DNA of 64,000 nucleotides from Anaerococcus octavius (GTDB lineage Bacteria; Bacillota; Clostridia; Tissierellales; Peptoniphilaceae): NCBI RefSeq assembly GCF_900445265.1, contig NZ_UFTA01000002.1, positions 1,240,001 to 1,304,000 of the forward strand, read 5' to 3'. Shown piece by piece: positions 19,001 to 27,347 of this stretch (position 1 is its first letter; each line of letters starts with the position of its first letter). The notes under the pieces were generated by a model. It saw only the letters and a program-made list of their open reading frames with translations, ran no database searches and was not told where the DNA came from. The position numbers and the translations under genes were made by a program.

Positions 19001-20673
19001 GGAAACCATCCTGCATATCTACCTCTGTCACTGAAGATAGGAACTTGTGGTTTATCTAAGGATTGACCATTTCTAATAGTTTGCTTATCCCACAACTGTT
19101 GTTTCTTCCCATTTTCATCTAATATCCAAAATTCATATGTTCTAGTTGCTGGTGCATTTGGATCTGTAACTGCATAGATAGAAAAGCTTTCTGCACTAAA
19201 CATAACAGTATCCATTGTCTTGTTATCAATAGCTACTTTCTCCTCTGGAGCCTGCTCGTTTTCTTTATGATAAACCTCTACATCTTTTGCCTTTTGTATC
19301 TTTTGATTTGTGATTTGAACTTTCACATCATTAGTTGATGCTACTTTATATTCATTATTATCTTTATCAAAGATAGTGATATCATAAGCTGCAAGTACTT
19401 CTTTGCCTTCAATTTTTATTTCTACTGGATAGGCTTTTACCCTCATATATCCTGGCAAATTGCCTGATAATTTTATACTAGTTTGATCATTAGACTTTTG
19501 ACTATAGCTACTATCTGTATAGATTTCTGCTAAAACTTGTTGATACGTTAGATTTTCTTCTAAACTTTGATCAGTAATATTTGTTTGTAATTTGTTTTTA
19601 GATTGAGCATCGTCCTTATCTTCTGTTTTTTCTATATTTTTCGAATCATTTTTAGAAATACTAGGATTATTTTTTATTTGCTCTTTTGAACTATCATTTT
19701 CTTTACTTGCTACCAAAGATTCTAGTAAATCTTTTTTCCAATTTATTAAGTCAAGATTTTTATTTTCATTGCTAAAATTAGTTTTTCCTACAATTGGACT
19801 TGTTAGATTTTCTAATATATCTTCTGCTTGTGTACTTTCTTTTTTATCTATTAACTTTTCTTTATCTGACTTTGCATCTTTATCTGCTAATAAGGCAGAT
19901 TTCTCATCTTTTTTAGCTTCTTTTTTTGATATATCTTCTTTCTTTTCTATTTCTTTAGCAAGCACAAATTCATCTGCCTTGCTTTCTAGCTTTATCAAAT
20001 CTGAAGTTTTTATAAAGTCTTTACTTTCTTGAAAACTTGATTGATCATAGTTTCTTTCATAAAAAAAGATTTGATCTGCTTCTTTTAATTGGTCAGATTT
20101 TATTTCTATTTTATATTTATCACTAGACTTTTTATTGTAAATATTGTTATCTTTATCAAATATTTCATATCCAATGCTTATTAAACTTTCTTTTTGATTA
20201 TCTATTGGCGGATTGGATATTTCATAGGCTTTGATACTTGCATTTTCTGGCATGAGACCTGTGATTTTGACATTTATATTTTTATTACTCAATCTAGTGT
20301 AGGAACGGTCTATATATAAGTTAGCAACTACAGATTTATTTATTATTTTTTCTTTTTCTTCAATTAAATCTGTTGTATCTGTTTGATCTGTTGAGTTTTC
20401 TATATCATTTGTATGAACTTGTGATTGTTCTTCATTAGTTTGCGACTCAGGTCTTTCTTTATCATCGATTTTTACTTCTCCTAAATCTGCTCTAGCATCT
20501 TCTTCTGATAATTGATCTTTTTTATCATTTTTATCTTCCATAATGCTTGTATTTGCTTCTGTCTCACTTGCACTGGCATAAGATTTACTTGCTACAAATG
20601 GTGCAATAGTTGAAGAAACCAGCATAGTAAAAGCCATTATAGCTGACATTAACTTATATTTCAAACTTAGCAT
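16033..20673 (-). CDS. Large tip-type pilus protein with InlB-like repeats and VPTG anchor
   Basis: The 1546-residue protein has a signal peptide (about 1-34). A domain of about 125 residues occurs twice (about 112-238 and 377-502; each has VxAxxY near its start and FDKDNNxY in the middle). The copies are separated by a long K/E/D/S-rich low-complexity stretch. Residues about 510-1400 contain several Listeria-Bacteroides (Flg_new) repeats, seen as FKGWYDNPDF, FKYWSLTPDG, FQGWLIKG and FTGWSTKENGG, each closing in W(E/G). The anchor VPTGIIDNITP (1508 on) mimics that of the backbone pilin, so the same sortase should join both. Position corresponds to Cpa of FCT loci, but no thioester domain or cysteine is visible. 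The ATG at 20673 is only one base from GGGGG; a TTG at 20664 is an alternative start. Confidence 0.83.
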   Translation of the reverse strand: MLSLKYKLMSAIMAFTMLVSSTIAPFVASKSYASASETEANTSIMEDKNDKKDQLSEEDARADLGEVKIDDKERPESQTNEEQSQVHTNDIENSTDQTDTTDLIEEKEKIINKSVVANLYIDRSYTRLSNKNINVKITGLMPENASIKAYEISNPPIDNQKESLISIGYEIFDKDNNIYNKKSSDKYKIEIKSDQLKEADQIFFYERNYDQSSFQESKDFIKTSDLIKLESKADEFVLAKEIEKKEDISKKEAKKDEKSALLADKDAKSDKEKLIDKKESTQAEDILENLTSPIVGKTNFSNENKNLDLINWKKDLLESLVASKENDSSKEQIKNNPSISKNDSKNIEKTEDKDDAQSKNKLQTNITDQSLEENLTYQQVLAEIYTDSSYSQKSNDQTSIKLSGNLPGYMRVKAYPVEIKIEGKEVLAAYDITIFDKDNNEYKVASTNDVKVQITNQKIQKAKDVEVYHKENEQAPEEKVAIDNKTMDTVMFSAESFSIYAVTDPNAPATRTYEFWILDENGKKQQLWDKQTIRNGQSLDKPQVPIFSDRGRYAGWFPINKQQDGSDEIEFFKPINFDTSVKSKTIDVTPKFIETAHIDFIDRKFITPDNIGNMQVPAGYTLKDGYYVNSAGERWYVDNIFKTRTQNMNEPIGRPNVPIIQTEKNQNLSTALENGFSHWSITPDGEPFDIENTPITRDLIAKQSKLSGEEQLTRLDLFAVYKKGHTLTFDTQGGTHVPKQFVVEGDKADMSKIDGPYRAGYKFKYWSLTPDGPEYPINDHVITKTKTLYAIWEPIQTTYKVNHYIENPDDQGYSLYKSETISGVMVGESTQDGDYFKNPSNDDIAKDLKSQQQFKDPEYYGLSDPTDDTKVIHADEEGNGITEINVYYARPRHKLTFYRLKDAGGGGRNYPLETFDNVKYGENTSKYWNIATETMRQRYNRPWIGRQDDPNGKELTSPPQMPNRDFEIFYKQDLGNVLWTLKFREIKPDGSIGFIKDEVFNAIHPDQVNYTGGATLPGYTYSHIDDKFMYDRNRDIGRAKEVYVNGEKTYELIVYYTRNNYDLNFVANNVDYKTQTNSVAYQENINKYVPKNLIVNQTRDKKGSLFKGWYDNPDFTGNPIDFTKYTMPAGEMTFYGKWESNKYRLRIYHQMTTPGETTNKDIYDEYSIDKNSYLSKDDERLTANKPVGLNYDPNKYKVVWYAFHGGQYEPYDFREPIKEDLFLYPVWNYREEGSQNYRPLQTVHTITYEGGQGNGEFVDPNRYLNNADAVVLAPYVDGKYNKGITKPDGKHFQGWLIKGNENAGLHRPGTTISVDRDITFVAQWGEYEYTTLELFDRKPNTNDQSSQKLKLKDNETVKLPIPEGVAGYKFTGWSTKENGGKVYDGGASIMVTDENLPNVLYGNWEKISNVLTIINKTSQDLTTKDNSINYEITYKLEGVEHKEEITIPNNSQKDISIPYGTNSLRIQSLAGQRVKYIYNGSEYDKDSLDVDSVNGDIKVIFETEPLPVPTGIIDNITPMVLMLALAIMGFAFRLYKKSLLKGGLDE

Positions 20674-20722
20674 TCCCCCTTTCTGATATATGATAATTTA
20701 TATTAATTAATTTTTTTCTTTA

Positions 20723-20728
20723 ATTATA
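20723..20728 (-). promoter_or_regulatory. -10 box of the FCT-like pilus operon
   Basis: TATAAT on the minus strand lies about 50 bases before the tip-protein start. No good -35 box stands at the right distance, which fits a promoter needing an activator. The rest of 20674-20900 is AT-rich without other recognisable elements. Confidence 0.5.
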
Positions 20729-20898
20729 TACTATGTTTTTATTTTACACTAAAATCTACATATTTCAATCAAAATTCAAATTTCAGCAAAGTTTTTTTCT
20801 TTTTATAATATTGTAATTTCAACATTTATAAAGAAAATCATTTTCCTAAGATAATAAAATGTAAGCAATTTTTTTATTATTCTCTGAAATGTCCAAAT

Positions 20899-20929
20899 TA
20901 AAAAAATCCCTCACAAAACGTAAGGGATT
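20899..20929 (-). terminator. Terminator after the class C sortase genes
   Basis: AATCCCT and AGGGATT (20905-20911, 20923-20929) form a stem followed by a T run on the minus strand, directly behind the last sortase stop. Confidence 0.85.
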
Positions 20930-20932
20930 ATC

Positions 20933-21832
20933 TTATTTAGCATAAGATATATTTACTTTTAATCTTTTTATAAATCTTATTAGAGTCATTACAAACAATA
21001 CCAGTCCAAGTATTGCAAATACAAGGGTTGCTATTCTTGTAAGCTTAACCGTTTTATCTGTTTTGCCATCTGTATTTTCATTTTGACTAGCTGGCAAATC
21101 TTTGCCTGGTATGTCAAATTCTTCTGCTATAGCACTTTCATCTCTATAGCAATTTATAAGTAATCTGTTTGGTCTAGGTGGCATAAAAGGGCTACAAGTC
21201 ATTAGGGTAATGATATCTTCATCTGCTCGTGGAGCTAGTTTGTCCCAATCATATGGTCCTATTACCTCTTTGTCATGGACAACATAGCGCATAGTTTCTT
21301 CAGCACGTTCTACATAGACATAGTCACCAGCTTGTAATTGATCAACATACAAAAACATAGTGTCTGTCCACCAGCCTCTGTGACCTGCAATAACTGATCT
21401 AGTACCTGCTCCGCCAATTGGTATTGATGTTCCATCTACTTGGGCAACTCCTTTTGATATATGATCTAGATTTGCATCCAAATATAAAGGTAAATGTTTA
21501 TCTAATTTTGGAATGGATAGGTAGGCAAAAGGTGTATTAGTTTTTGTAAATTTTTCATATTTTGTTTCATAATCCTCAGCAGTGAAGGGATCTGAAACTG
21601 TTATATCCGAATTTTCTATTACTTGGTTATATTCTTTTGCATTTTCAGTTTCTTTAGCTATCTCATCAGCAGATCTTTGCTTTTGACTTTCTTCAAATTT
21701 TTTTCTAGAGGCTATAGCTGAGTAATCATTATAGCTTCTTCTAATAAGTGGGACAGTTATAAAAAGCAAACCAAAAAGTATTAGCAAATAACCTATGGTG
21801 CTACTTTTTGTAAGTCTTAATCGATTCTTCAA
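20933..21832 (-). CDS. srtC: Class C sortase (pilin polymerase), divergent copy
   Basis: The 299-residue enzyme has N-terminal (about 12-30) and C-terminal (about 265-290) membrane helices, the layout typical of class C. The lid motif DPF is at 81-83 and the catalytic residues are His151 (IAGHRG), Cys213 (TLMTC) and Arg223. Class C sortases join pilin subunits through the Lys of the pilin motif. It overlaps the upstream sortase gene by 32 bases and is less similar to the other two than they are to each other, so it probably has a separate substrate, perhaps the minor pilin. Confidence 0.93.
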   Translation of the reverse strand: MKNRLRLTKSSTIGYLLILFGLLFITVPLIRRSYNDYSAIASRKKFEESQKQRSADEIAKETENAKEYNQVIENSDITVSDPFTAEDYETKYEKFTKTNTPFAYLSIPKLDKHLPLYLDANLDHISKGVAQVDGTSIPIGGAGTRSVIAGHRGWWTDTMFLYVDQLQAGDYVYVERAEETMRYVVHDKEVIGPYDWDKLAPRADEDIITLMTCSPFMPPRPNRLLINCYRDESAIAEEFDIPGKDLPASQNENTDGKTDKTVKLTRIATLVFAILGLVLFVMTLIRFIKRLKVNISYAK

Positions 21833-22682
21833 TAGTCTTTACCTCCGTGCTGAGTGATGTTCTTCTTCTACGTTCTTTAATTACAATTATTATCAAAATA
21901 GCAATTACTGGCAATAATATAAGTAATAGTTGCATAAAGTCTGGAGCAAGCCTTTTACTATTTGCTACACCATCATCTATAGCTTCTTGGTAAGCAATCC
22001 TATGACCTCTTACTAAAAGTCTATGAGAGTTAATCATATATGGTGTACATGTCAAAAGTGTAGCATAATCGTGACCTTTTTCTACCATAATAGGATTAAA
22101 GTCTGATGGATCAACCACTTGAATTTTATCAACTTGGTATGCCAAGGTGCCCTCTATATTATGAATGTAAAAAACATCCCCTTCTACTAGTTGGTCTAGA
22201 TTTCTAAATAGCTTTGCATTCGGCAAACCTCTATGTCCTGTAATAACTGTGTGAGTGTTATCTCCACCAATTGGAAGTGATGTACCTTCCAAGTGACCGC
22301 AGCCTTTTTCTAAAACTTCATCAGTAGTTCCAGCATAAATTGGCAAGTCTTGACCAATTCTTGGTATTTCCACATGGCCTAGCATCTCATTTACTTCCAG
22401 CATCCTTGCATATTCTGCTCGTCCTGCTTTTTCTTTTTCAGTAAAAGGATCGGCTAAACGTGATGGATCCAAAGTCTCATTGTAGGCACGAGCTAGATCC
22501 ATACGCCTTTTTACTTCTTCTTTGTCAATATCTTCTGTTTGCTTTTTAAATTCTACTAGTTCACTACCAGATTCTATTTCATAATATTTTTGGCTAATAA
22601 GTGGATAGGCAAATATCAAAAGACCTACTAGAAAGATAAGAACAAAGGGAAGATTTTTCTTTAGCCTATCTTTTCTATTCAT
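21801..22682 (-). CDS. srtC: Class C sortase (pilin polymerase)
   Basis: The 293-residue membrane enzyme has lid motif DPF (78-80), His150 (ITGHRG), Cys212 (TLLTCTPYMINSHR) and Arg221, flanked by N- and C-terminal hydrophobic helices. It is very similar along its length to the next sortase upstream (shared GHVEIPRI, LPIYAGT, HLEGTSLP, FYIHNIEG), so the pair arose by tandem duplication. The 8-base overlap with that gene shows coupling. Substrates are presumably the IPQTG major pilin and the VKTG minor pilin of this locus. Confidence 0.93.
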   Translation of the reverse strand: MNRKDRLKKNLPFVLIFLVGLLIFAYPLISQKYYEIESGSELVEFKKQTEDIDKEEVKRRMDLARAYNETLDPSRLADPFTEKEKAGRAEYARMLEVNEMLGHVEIPRIGQDLPIYAGTTDEVLEKGCGHLEGTSLPIGGDNTHTVITGHRGLPNAKLFRNLDQLVEGDVFYIHNIEGTLAYQVDKIQVVDPSDFNPIMVEKGHDYATLLTCTPYMINSHRLLVRGHRIAYQEAIDDGVANSKRLAPDFMQLLLILLPVIAILIIIVIKERRRRTSLSTEVKTIEESIKTYKK

Positions 22683-23754
22683 TTATCCCACCATTTGAAT
22701 TATTTGGATCATCTGTATTTCGCATTTGCTCAAACATATCTGTTCCACTTTGATAAGATTGGTAGCTAGTATTAGCCGCACCATTCATAACAATATTTTT
22801 TAAATTTTCTTGTTCTTTGCGTACTTCTTCAAGTCGTTTGTAGTAGTCCTTGTTTTCTTTTCTTAATTTTATCAATCTAATAATAAGTACTAAAATCAAG
22901 AATAAGGCTACGAAAAATAATATTCTAAACATCCAATTCGCTCTATTCGTCCTAATTAATTCTTCATCTACTGCTGGTACATATGGTACTCTGTGTCCTC
23001 TTACTATCAGCCTGTGGGTGTTGATCATAATCGGTGTACAAGTTAATAGTGTAACATAATCATGACCAGGTACAACTTCCAAATCGGAGAAATTGGATGG
23101 TTCGATAACTTTTATTTGATCAACCTGATATGCCATCACGCCTTCTATGTTGTGAATATAAAATTTATCTCCAATTTCTAGTTCTGTTAAGTGGGTAAAT
23201 AGTGTAGCTTCAGGTAAGCCAGTGTGGGCAGTCAAAACTGAATGAGTACTATTGCCCCCAACTGGCAAAGATGTACCTTCCAAATGTCCTACACCCTTTT
23301 GCAAAACATCCTCGCTAGTACCAGCATATATAGGTAAATCTTGGTCAATACGTGGTATCTCTACGTGACCAATCATTTCTTCTACTTCTAGCATACGAGC
23401 ATATTCTTTACGACCTTCTTCTTGCTTTTTGCGAGTATAAGGATCATCTGCAATTTCTCCTGATAATGACTCGTTATAAGCATGAGCCAAATCCATACGT
23501 CTTTTAATCTCTTCAGTAGACAACTCTTCAGTACCAGATTTAAAAGTGTCTACCTGATTAGTAGAATCTACACGATAATAGATTTTATTTATTAGTGGAT
23601 AGAGCATTATGGCTATACCCAATAAAAATACTAATCGCCAGGCCCACTTTGAAACCTTTGACTGAGGCTTCTTTTTCTTTTTGACTTTTTCATTTGGATT
23701 TGACTTATTATCTTTAGATTTTTCTTTAGTTTTATCTTCTTTCTTAAAAGCCAT
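22675..23754 (-). CDS. srtC: Class C sortase (pilin polymerase) with long basic N-terminus
   Basis: The 359-residue enzyme has a Lys-rich cytosolic N-terminus (about 1-35) and a membrane helix (about 38-56). The lid is DPY (104-106), His177 lies in LTAHTGL and Cys239 in TLLTCTPIMINTHR, followed by a conserved Arg. A C-terminal helix (about 290-310) precedes a hydrophilic tail. It is the close duplicate of the gene just downstream. It is the first sortase after the minor pilin gene, from which it is separated by a terminator-like hairpin that could lower sortase expression relative to pilin. Confidence 0.92.
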   Translation of the reverse strand: MAFKKEDKTKEKSKDNKSNPNEKVKKKKKPQSKVSKWAWRLVFLLGIAIMLYPLINKIYYRVDSTNQVDTFKSGTEELSTEEIKRRMDLAHAYNESLSGEIADDPYTRKKQEEGRKEYARMLEVEEMIGHVEIPRIDQDLPIYAGTSEDVLQKGVGHLEGTSLPVGGNSTHSVLTAHTGLPEATLFTHLTELEIGDKFYIHNIEGVMAYQVDQIKVIEPSNFSDLEVVPGHDYVTLLTCTPIMINTHRLIVRGHRVPYVPAVDEELIRTNRANWMFRILFFVALFLILVLIIRLIKLRKENKDYYKRLEEVRKEQENLKNIVMNGAANTSYQSYQSGTDMFEQMRNTDDPNNSNGGINE

Positions 23755-23774
23755 AGTGCCTCTCGTTTTTCATT

Positions 23775-23803
23775 TAAAAAAGGTGCTTTCCGTAAGCACC
23801 TTT
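23775..23803 (-). terminator. Partial terminator between minor pilin and sortase genes
   Basis: AAAGGTGCTT and AAGCACCTTT (23779-23788, 23794-23803) form a 10-bp stem followed by T residues on the minus strand. The sortases have no obvious promoter of their own, so read-through here may set pilin-to-sortase ratios. Confidence 0.75.
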
Positions 23804-23878
23804 CACGGTTTATTTTTTTATGAACGTTTTGTTCATACTCCGCTATTATTATTTAATTATTTTTATTAGTAAAGCTTC

Positions 23879-26110
23879 CTATTGCAAAGGAATATTTGTA
23901 AGTTGAGTTTTTTCTTCTTTTCTTACTATATGATTACCAAATAAAATCATTACCAAACCGATAACTACGAATATTATTATTCTAATATCACCTGTTTTAA
24001 CAAGAGGTCCTTTTGATAAACCTGGTCTATCTTTTGGAACATAGTAAGTTCTTGGTGTATTTGTAGGTGGGACTGAGGTTCTTGTTGTAGTTGGTGGAGT
24101 AGTTGATCCTGGAGGAGTATTTCCTGGTGGAGTTACTACTGGTGGTTTTGCTTGATCTGGTTTATTTACAATCATAATAGCTTCTGCTGTTGCAGATTTT
24201 TCTGAAATTGTAAACTCAATTGGTTTTGTATCTAGGATATATCCTGATGGAGCAGCTGTTTCTCTTAGTAAATACTTTCCATAAGTCAAGTCTTCTACTT
24301 TAAATTCTCCATTAGATCCAGATTTTACTGTATATCTTTTGCCATCCATCTCATATGGGATTGCCTTGCCATTCTCATCTATTTTGTATAAGGCAAATGT
24401 GGCACCTGCTAACCTTTTTTTATCCTTTGAATCGTCTACCTTTACAAAATTATATGATCCCTTTTTAAATTTTGAATTCGGAGGAACTATTCCTGGTGGA
24501 TTAATAGGTCTATTCTTTAAGGTGTAGCTAGTATTATTACGTCTTAATCTTTCTGTTTCTTTGCCATGATTTTCTGCTAGATCATAATCTTTGTGTGGTT
24601 CGTTTTCCCTAAAGAAATATTCTCCATCTGGTAAATTTTTAACAGAGATTTGACCATTACTGTCTGTATATAATTGATAAACTTGTTCTGATTGGGCTAT
24701 GTTATCTTTGTATTCGTATGATCCATTGCTTCCAGCAACCACCACTTTTTCTTCAGTAATTTTTTTTGTATTGTTGCCATTATCAATTACTCTTACCTTG
24801 TAAAGTTCAAAACCGACTTTGTCTATAGGTTCATCTGTAAATGAATCCACCTTTGTAATTTTTAATTCTTGAGGTGTTGGGTTTTTGTAGTTTTCAATTT
24901 CCACAACATCATTATTTTTTACTGGATAATTGTTATCCTTATCTAAATAATAATCATCAATTGCTTTAGTCTCGATAAATACATACTCATTTGATGAAGA
25001 AGATAGAGCAGGCAAATCTTCTACAGTGATATTACCATTTTCATCAGTTTTGAAAACGTCAGTGTATTGTTCACCAACATCATAATTGCCTTTTTCATCT
25101 TTACCAACAGGTGTTAGTAAATCACCAGTTCTTAGATAAAGTCTAAATTCTACTCCGGCTAAATTTTTCTTAGTATCTTCATCTGTTTTATGTAAGGATA
25201 CTTTAACCTTTTTACCTTTATCAGTTCCTTTCTTATTTATTTTATTTAATTCGTAGCCATCTTTTCTAGAATAGTCAAATTTTTCAGTATTTGGATTATC
25301 AATTACATAATCATCAATAGTCTCAATCTCTTTAAAGTAATAGTTGCCTTTAGGAAGATTATTTATAATTATATTACCTTCTTTGTCGGTAACTAGTTCA
25401 GCTTCTCCTGAGTTATTTTCATAAGAATATGTACCATCTTCAGCTTTTTTAAGCTTAACTTCCTTTTCTTGGCTACTGTCAATTAAATTAAATTTAACAC
25501 CAGCTAATGCAATTTCCTTTTTTTCTTTTGATTCTTTACTTTCTTCTTTCTTATCATCTTTAGTTTCATCAACTAAAGCAAATTTGTGTAATTTTAATGG
25601 CTTATTAAGCTCTACTTTGACCTTGATTTCTTGTTCATCTATTATACCATCTTGGATATTTGTAGTTGAGCTAATTACCCTATATTCGTGTTTTTCTGAA
25701 GACTCATCTGTTTCTTTTAATAAGTAAGCTCCCGCTTTTAATCCTTTTAGCTCAATGAGATCGATATATTTGCCATTATCATCTTTTTCAACTTTTGAAG
25801 TTAAAACTTCTCCAACTTGGTCAAATTTATCTTTAATCTCATTTGTAGTCATAGCATCATATTTCTCACGAGCAGAAACAAGTTCATCCGTACTAAGATT
25901 CTTATCACTTATCTTATACACTTTCAACTCACGAGGCGAACTATTTTCATCCGCATCCTTACCATTTCTGGGGATTTTGATAGTTAGATGACTATTGCTA
26001 GTATCTTCATTTGCACTTTTAGCAAATGATACAGGCGAAAAAATTGCAGTTAGCACCATAAATAAGCTAAGCAATCCAGCCATCAAACTGTAACTTTTCT
26101 TCCTTAACAT
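23879..26110 (-). CDS. SpaA-type minor pilin with CnaB domains and VKTG anchor
   Basis: The 743-residue wall protein has a signal peptide (about 1-30), an N-terminal domain (about 40-165) and four to five CnaB isopeptide domains. These are recognised by the closing pattern YxxxE followed by GY and the opening xKxD (for example YLLRETAAPSGY near 640). A Pro/Thr-rich stretch (about 660-700) precedes the anchor LVKTGDIR (703 on), a hydrophobic helix and a tail. In SpaA-type loci such a protein is the tip or basal subunit. Signal LVKTG departs from LPXTG. The gene has its own promoter and precedes three class C sortases. Confidence 0.87.
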   Translation of the reverse strand: MLRKKSYSLMAGLLSLFMVLTAIFSPVSFAKSANEDTSNSHLTIKIPRNGKDADENSSPRELKVYKISDKNLSTDELVSAREKYDAMTTNEIKDKFDQVGEVLTSKVEKDDNGKYIDLIELKGLKAGAYLLKETDESSEKHEYRVISSTTNIQDGIIDEQEIKVKVELNKPLKLHKFALVDETKDDKKEESKESKEKKEIALAGVKFNLIDSSQEKEVKLKKAEDGTYSYENNSGEAELVTDKEGNIIINNLPKGNYYFKEIETIDDYVIDNPNTEKFDYSRKDGYELNKINKKGTDKGKKVKVSLHKTDEDTKKNLAGVEFRLYLRTGDLLTPVGKDEKGNYDVGEQYTDVFKTDENGNITVEDLPALSSSSNEYVFIETKAIDDYYLDKDNNYPVKNNDVVEIENYKNPTPQELKITKVDSFTDEPIDKVGFELYKVRVIDNGNNTKKITEEKVVVAGSNGSYEYKDNIAQSEQVYQLYTDSNGQISVKNLPDGEYFFRENEPHKDYDLAENHGKETERLRRNNTSYTLKNRPINPPGIVPPNSKFKKGSYNFVKVDDSKDKKRLAGATFALYKIDENGKAIPYEMDGKRYTVKSGSNGEFKVEDLTYGKYLLRETAAPSGYILDTKPIEFTISEKSATAEAIMIVNKPDQAKPPVVTPPGNTPPGSTTPPTTTRTSVPPTNTPRTYYVPKDRPGLSKGPLVKTGDIRIIIFVVIGLVMILFGNHIVRKEEKTQLTNIPLQ

Positions 26111-26176
26111 AATAAAACTCCTGTCATAAATATTTGTATAATAATTCTGTAAATTAAGTTAGACTTACTCAAATAT

Positions 26177-26205
26177 ATTATATCTTATTAATAGGAAATA
26201 TACAA
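26177..26205 (-). promoter_or_regulatory. Promoter of the minor pilin and sortase genes
   Basis: TTGTAT (26200-26205) and TATAAT (26177-26182) on the minus strand are 17 bases apart, about 70 bases before the start codon. Confidence 0.65.
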
Positions 26206-26208
26206 TCC

Positions 26209-26230
26209 AAAAAGCCTATAATTTAGGCAT
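26209..26230 (-). terminator. Small terminator upstream of the minor pilin promoter
   Basis: GCCTA and TAGGC (26214-26218, 26224-26228), extended by A-T pairs, give a hairpin with T residues on the minus strand. It would insulate the pilin promoter from genes behind it. Confidence 0.55.
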
Positions 26231-26469
26231 TTTAGTATAAAGTTAACATATCTAAAAAGATTGTTAAAAATGTTTCTAAAATAATTCCACTTACAATATG
26301 AAATACTAATTATAAATATTTTTTTATTAACGATCAACATTTTTATTTGATTTGCGAATTCCACAATAATAACAATTATTTTTGCAAAATTTGGAATAGT
26401 ACTTTATTTTATCGTTGTACAACGTAAAATTTACGTTGCACTTTCTAAGAGTTTAAATGCGATTAGATA
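26231..26469. other. AT-rich non-coding stretch with clustered inverted repeats
   Basis: No gene is visible. The palindrome CGTTGTACAACG (26413-26424) is followed by a second inverted repeat AACGTAA/TTACGTT (26421-26437), so three CAACG/CGTTG-type arms lie within 30 bases. It may be an operator or the footprint of a lost mobile element. The rest is featureless AT-rich DNA. Confidence 0.4.
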
Positions 26470-26769
26470 TTATATATCAAACCTATCCAATGAGTATTCC
26501 AACATATCCATGTATTTTTTATTAAATCTAATATGTGCTGGAAAATAGAAGTTGAAAATTTCTTTAACTTCCTGTCTATTATTAGTATTATCATCGACTG
26601 ATCCTAGATAACTATTTTTAATGTTATTAATTAAATTAAAATGTAAAACCAACATATTTAATACACCCGTTTCTATATCACGTAGCTCTACATCTGGATT
26701 GGCTATATATGATCTATCTTCTACATAATATTTAATCTTATTATGAGCAATTATAGAACTAGTTAGAAA
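26470..26769 (-). pseudogene. Remnant of an unrecognised gene
   Basis: An open frame of 99 codons without a plausible start begins right after an in-frame stop at 26770-26772. Its translation (HNKIKYYVED, LRDIETGVLNMLVLHFNLIN, HIRFNKKYMDMLEYSLDRFD) reads like a real soluble helical protein, so this looks like the C-terminal part of a decayed gene. An ATG occurs only 39 codons in. I do not recognise the family. It follows the four-helix membrane protein gene and may have been its partner. Confidence 0.45.
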
Positions 26770-26829
26770 TTAATTTAATTATCAAAACACAGTATTGATA
26801 ATAATCAATTAATTACATATTGAATCAAA

Positions 26830-27246
26830 TCATTTTAGTTTATTAATATCAATTTTAAACTTTAACCCTTTGACGGATGTAGCTAAAATTTTAATACATA
26901 TTAATAATAAAATAATTTCTTTATAACTAGCAAACTTTTTTGTTTCTATTCCTATATATGCTAAAACAAAGGTTAGAACAGTGATAACATTATCAATTAT
27001 ATCAAAAAAGTTGATTACAAATTCGTAGTCTTTAATATTGAACATTTCACTTTTTCTCATTATTCCCATCATAACAGCTGTTATAAATAAGCTAACAAGA
27101 AATAACAAAATAATCAATAAAATTTCATTTGTGATAAATTTAGACATTAAAATAGAAACAAATATGTATGCTAATATTGATAAAGCAGATACGACTATAG
27201 ACAAACCTATCCTTATATCTTTTTTTGATTCTTTAGATAAATACAT
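26830..27246 (-). CDS. Small membrane protein of unknown function
   Basis: The 138-residue protein has four hydrophobic helices (about 14-36, 42-64, 76-97 and 108-126) and a basic N-terminus; the family is not recognised. The start at 27246 follows an AGGAGAA site. It lies between two terminators in a pilus locus, followed by a gene remnant, and it has no sorting signal or pilus motif. It may be an unrelated insertion in the locus. Confidence 0.6.
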   Translation of the reverse strand: MYLSKESKKDIRIGLSIVVSALSILAYIFVSILMSKFITNEILLIILLFLVSLFITAVMMGIMRKSEMFNIKDYEFVINFFDIIDNVITVLTFVLAYIGIETKKFASYKEIILLLICIKILATSVKGLKFKIDINKLK

Positions 27247-27267
27247 TTTTTCTCCTAAATATCCTTT

Positions 27268-27298
27268 TAAAAAAAGACCCAGGATCTTCTCCTGAGCC
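27268..27298 (-). terminator. Terminator after the major pilin gene
   Basis: A 10-bp stem (27275-27284 with 27289-27298, two G-T pairs) is followed by a T run on the minus strand. It separates the highly expressed pilin from the rest of the locus. Confidence 0.8.
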
Positions 27299-27347
27299 TT
27301 TTTGATTGCTTTTTCTTTTTTTATTTTTTCTTACTTATTAATTATAA

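Noticed and set aside
16033-20673. Thioester domain in the presumed pilus tip protein, as in Cpa
   Set aside because: No cysteine is visible in the protein.
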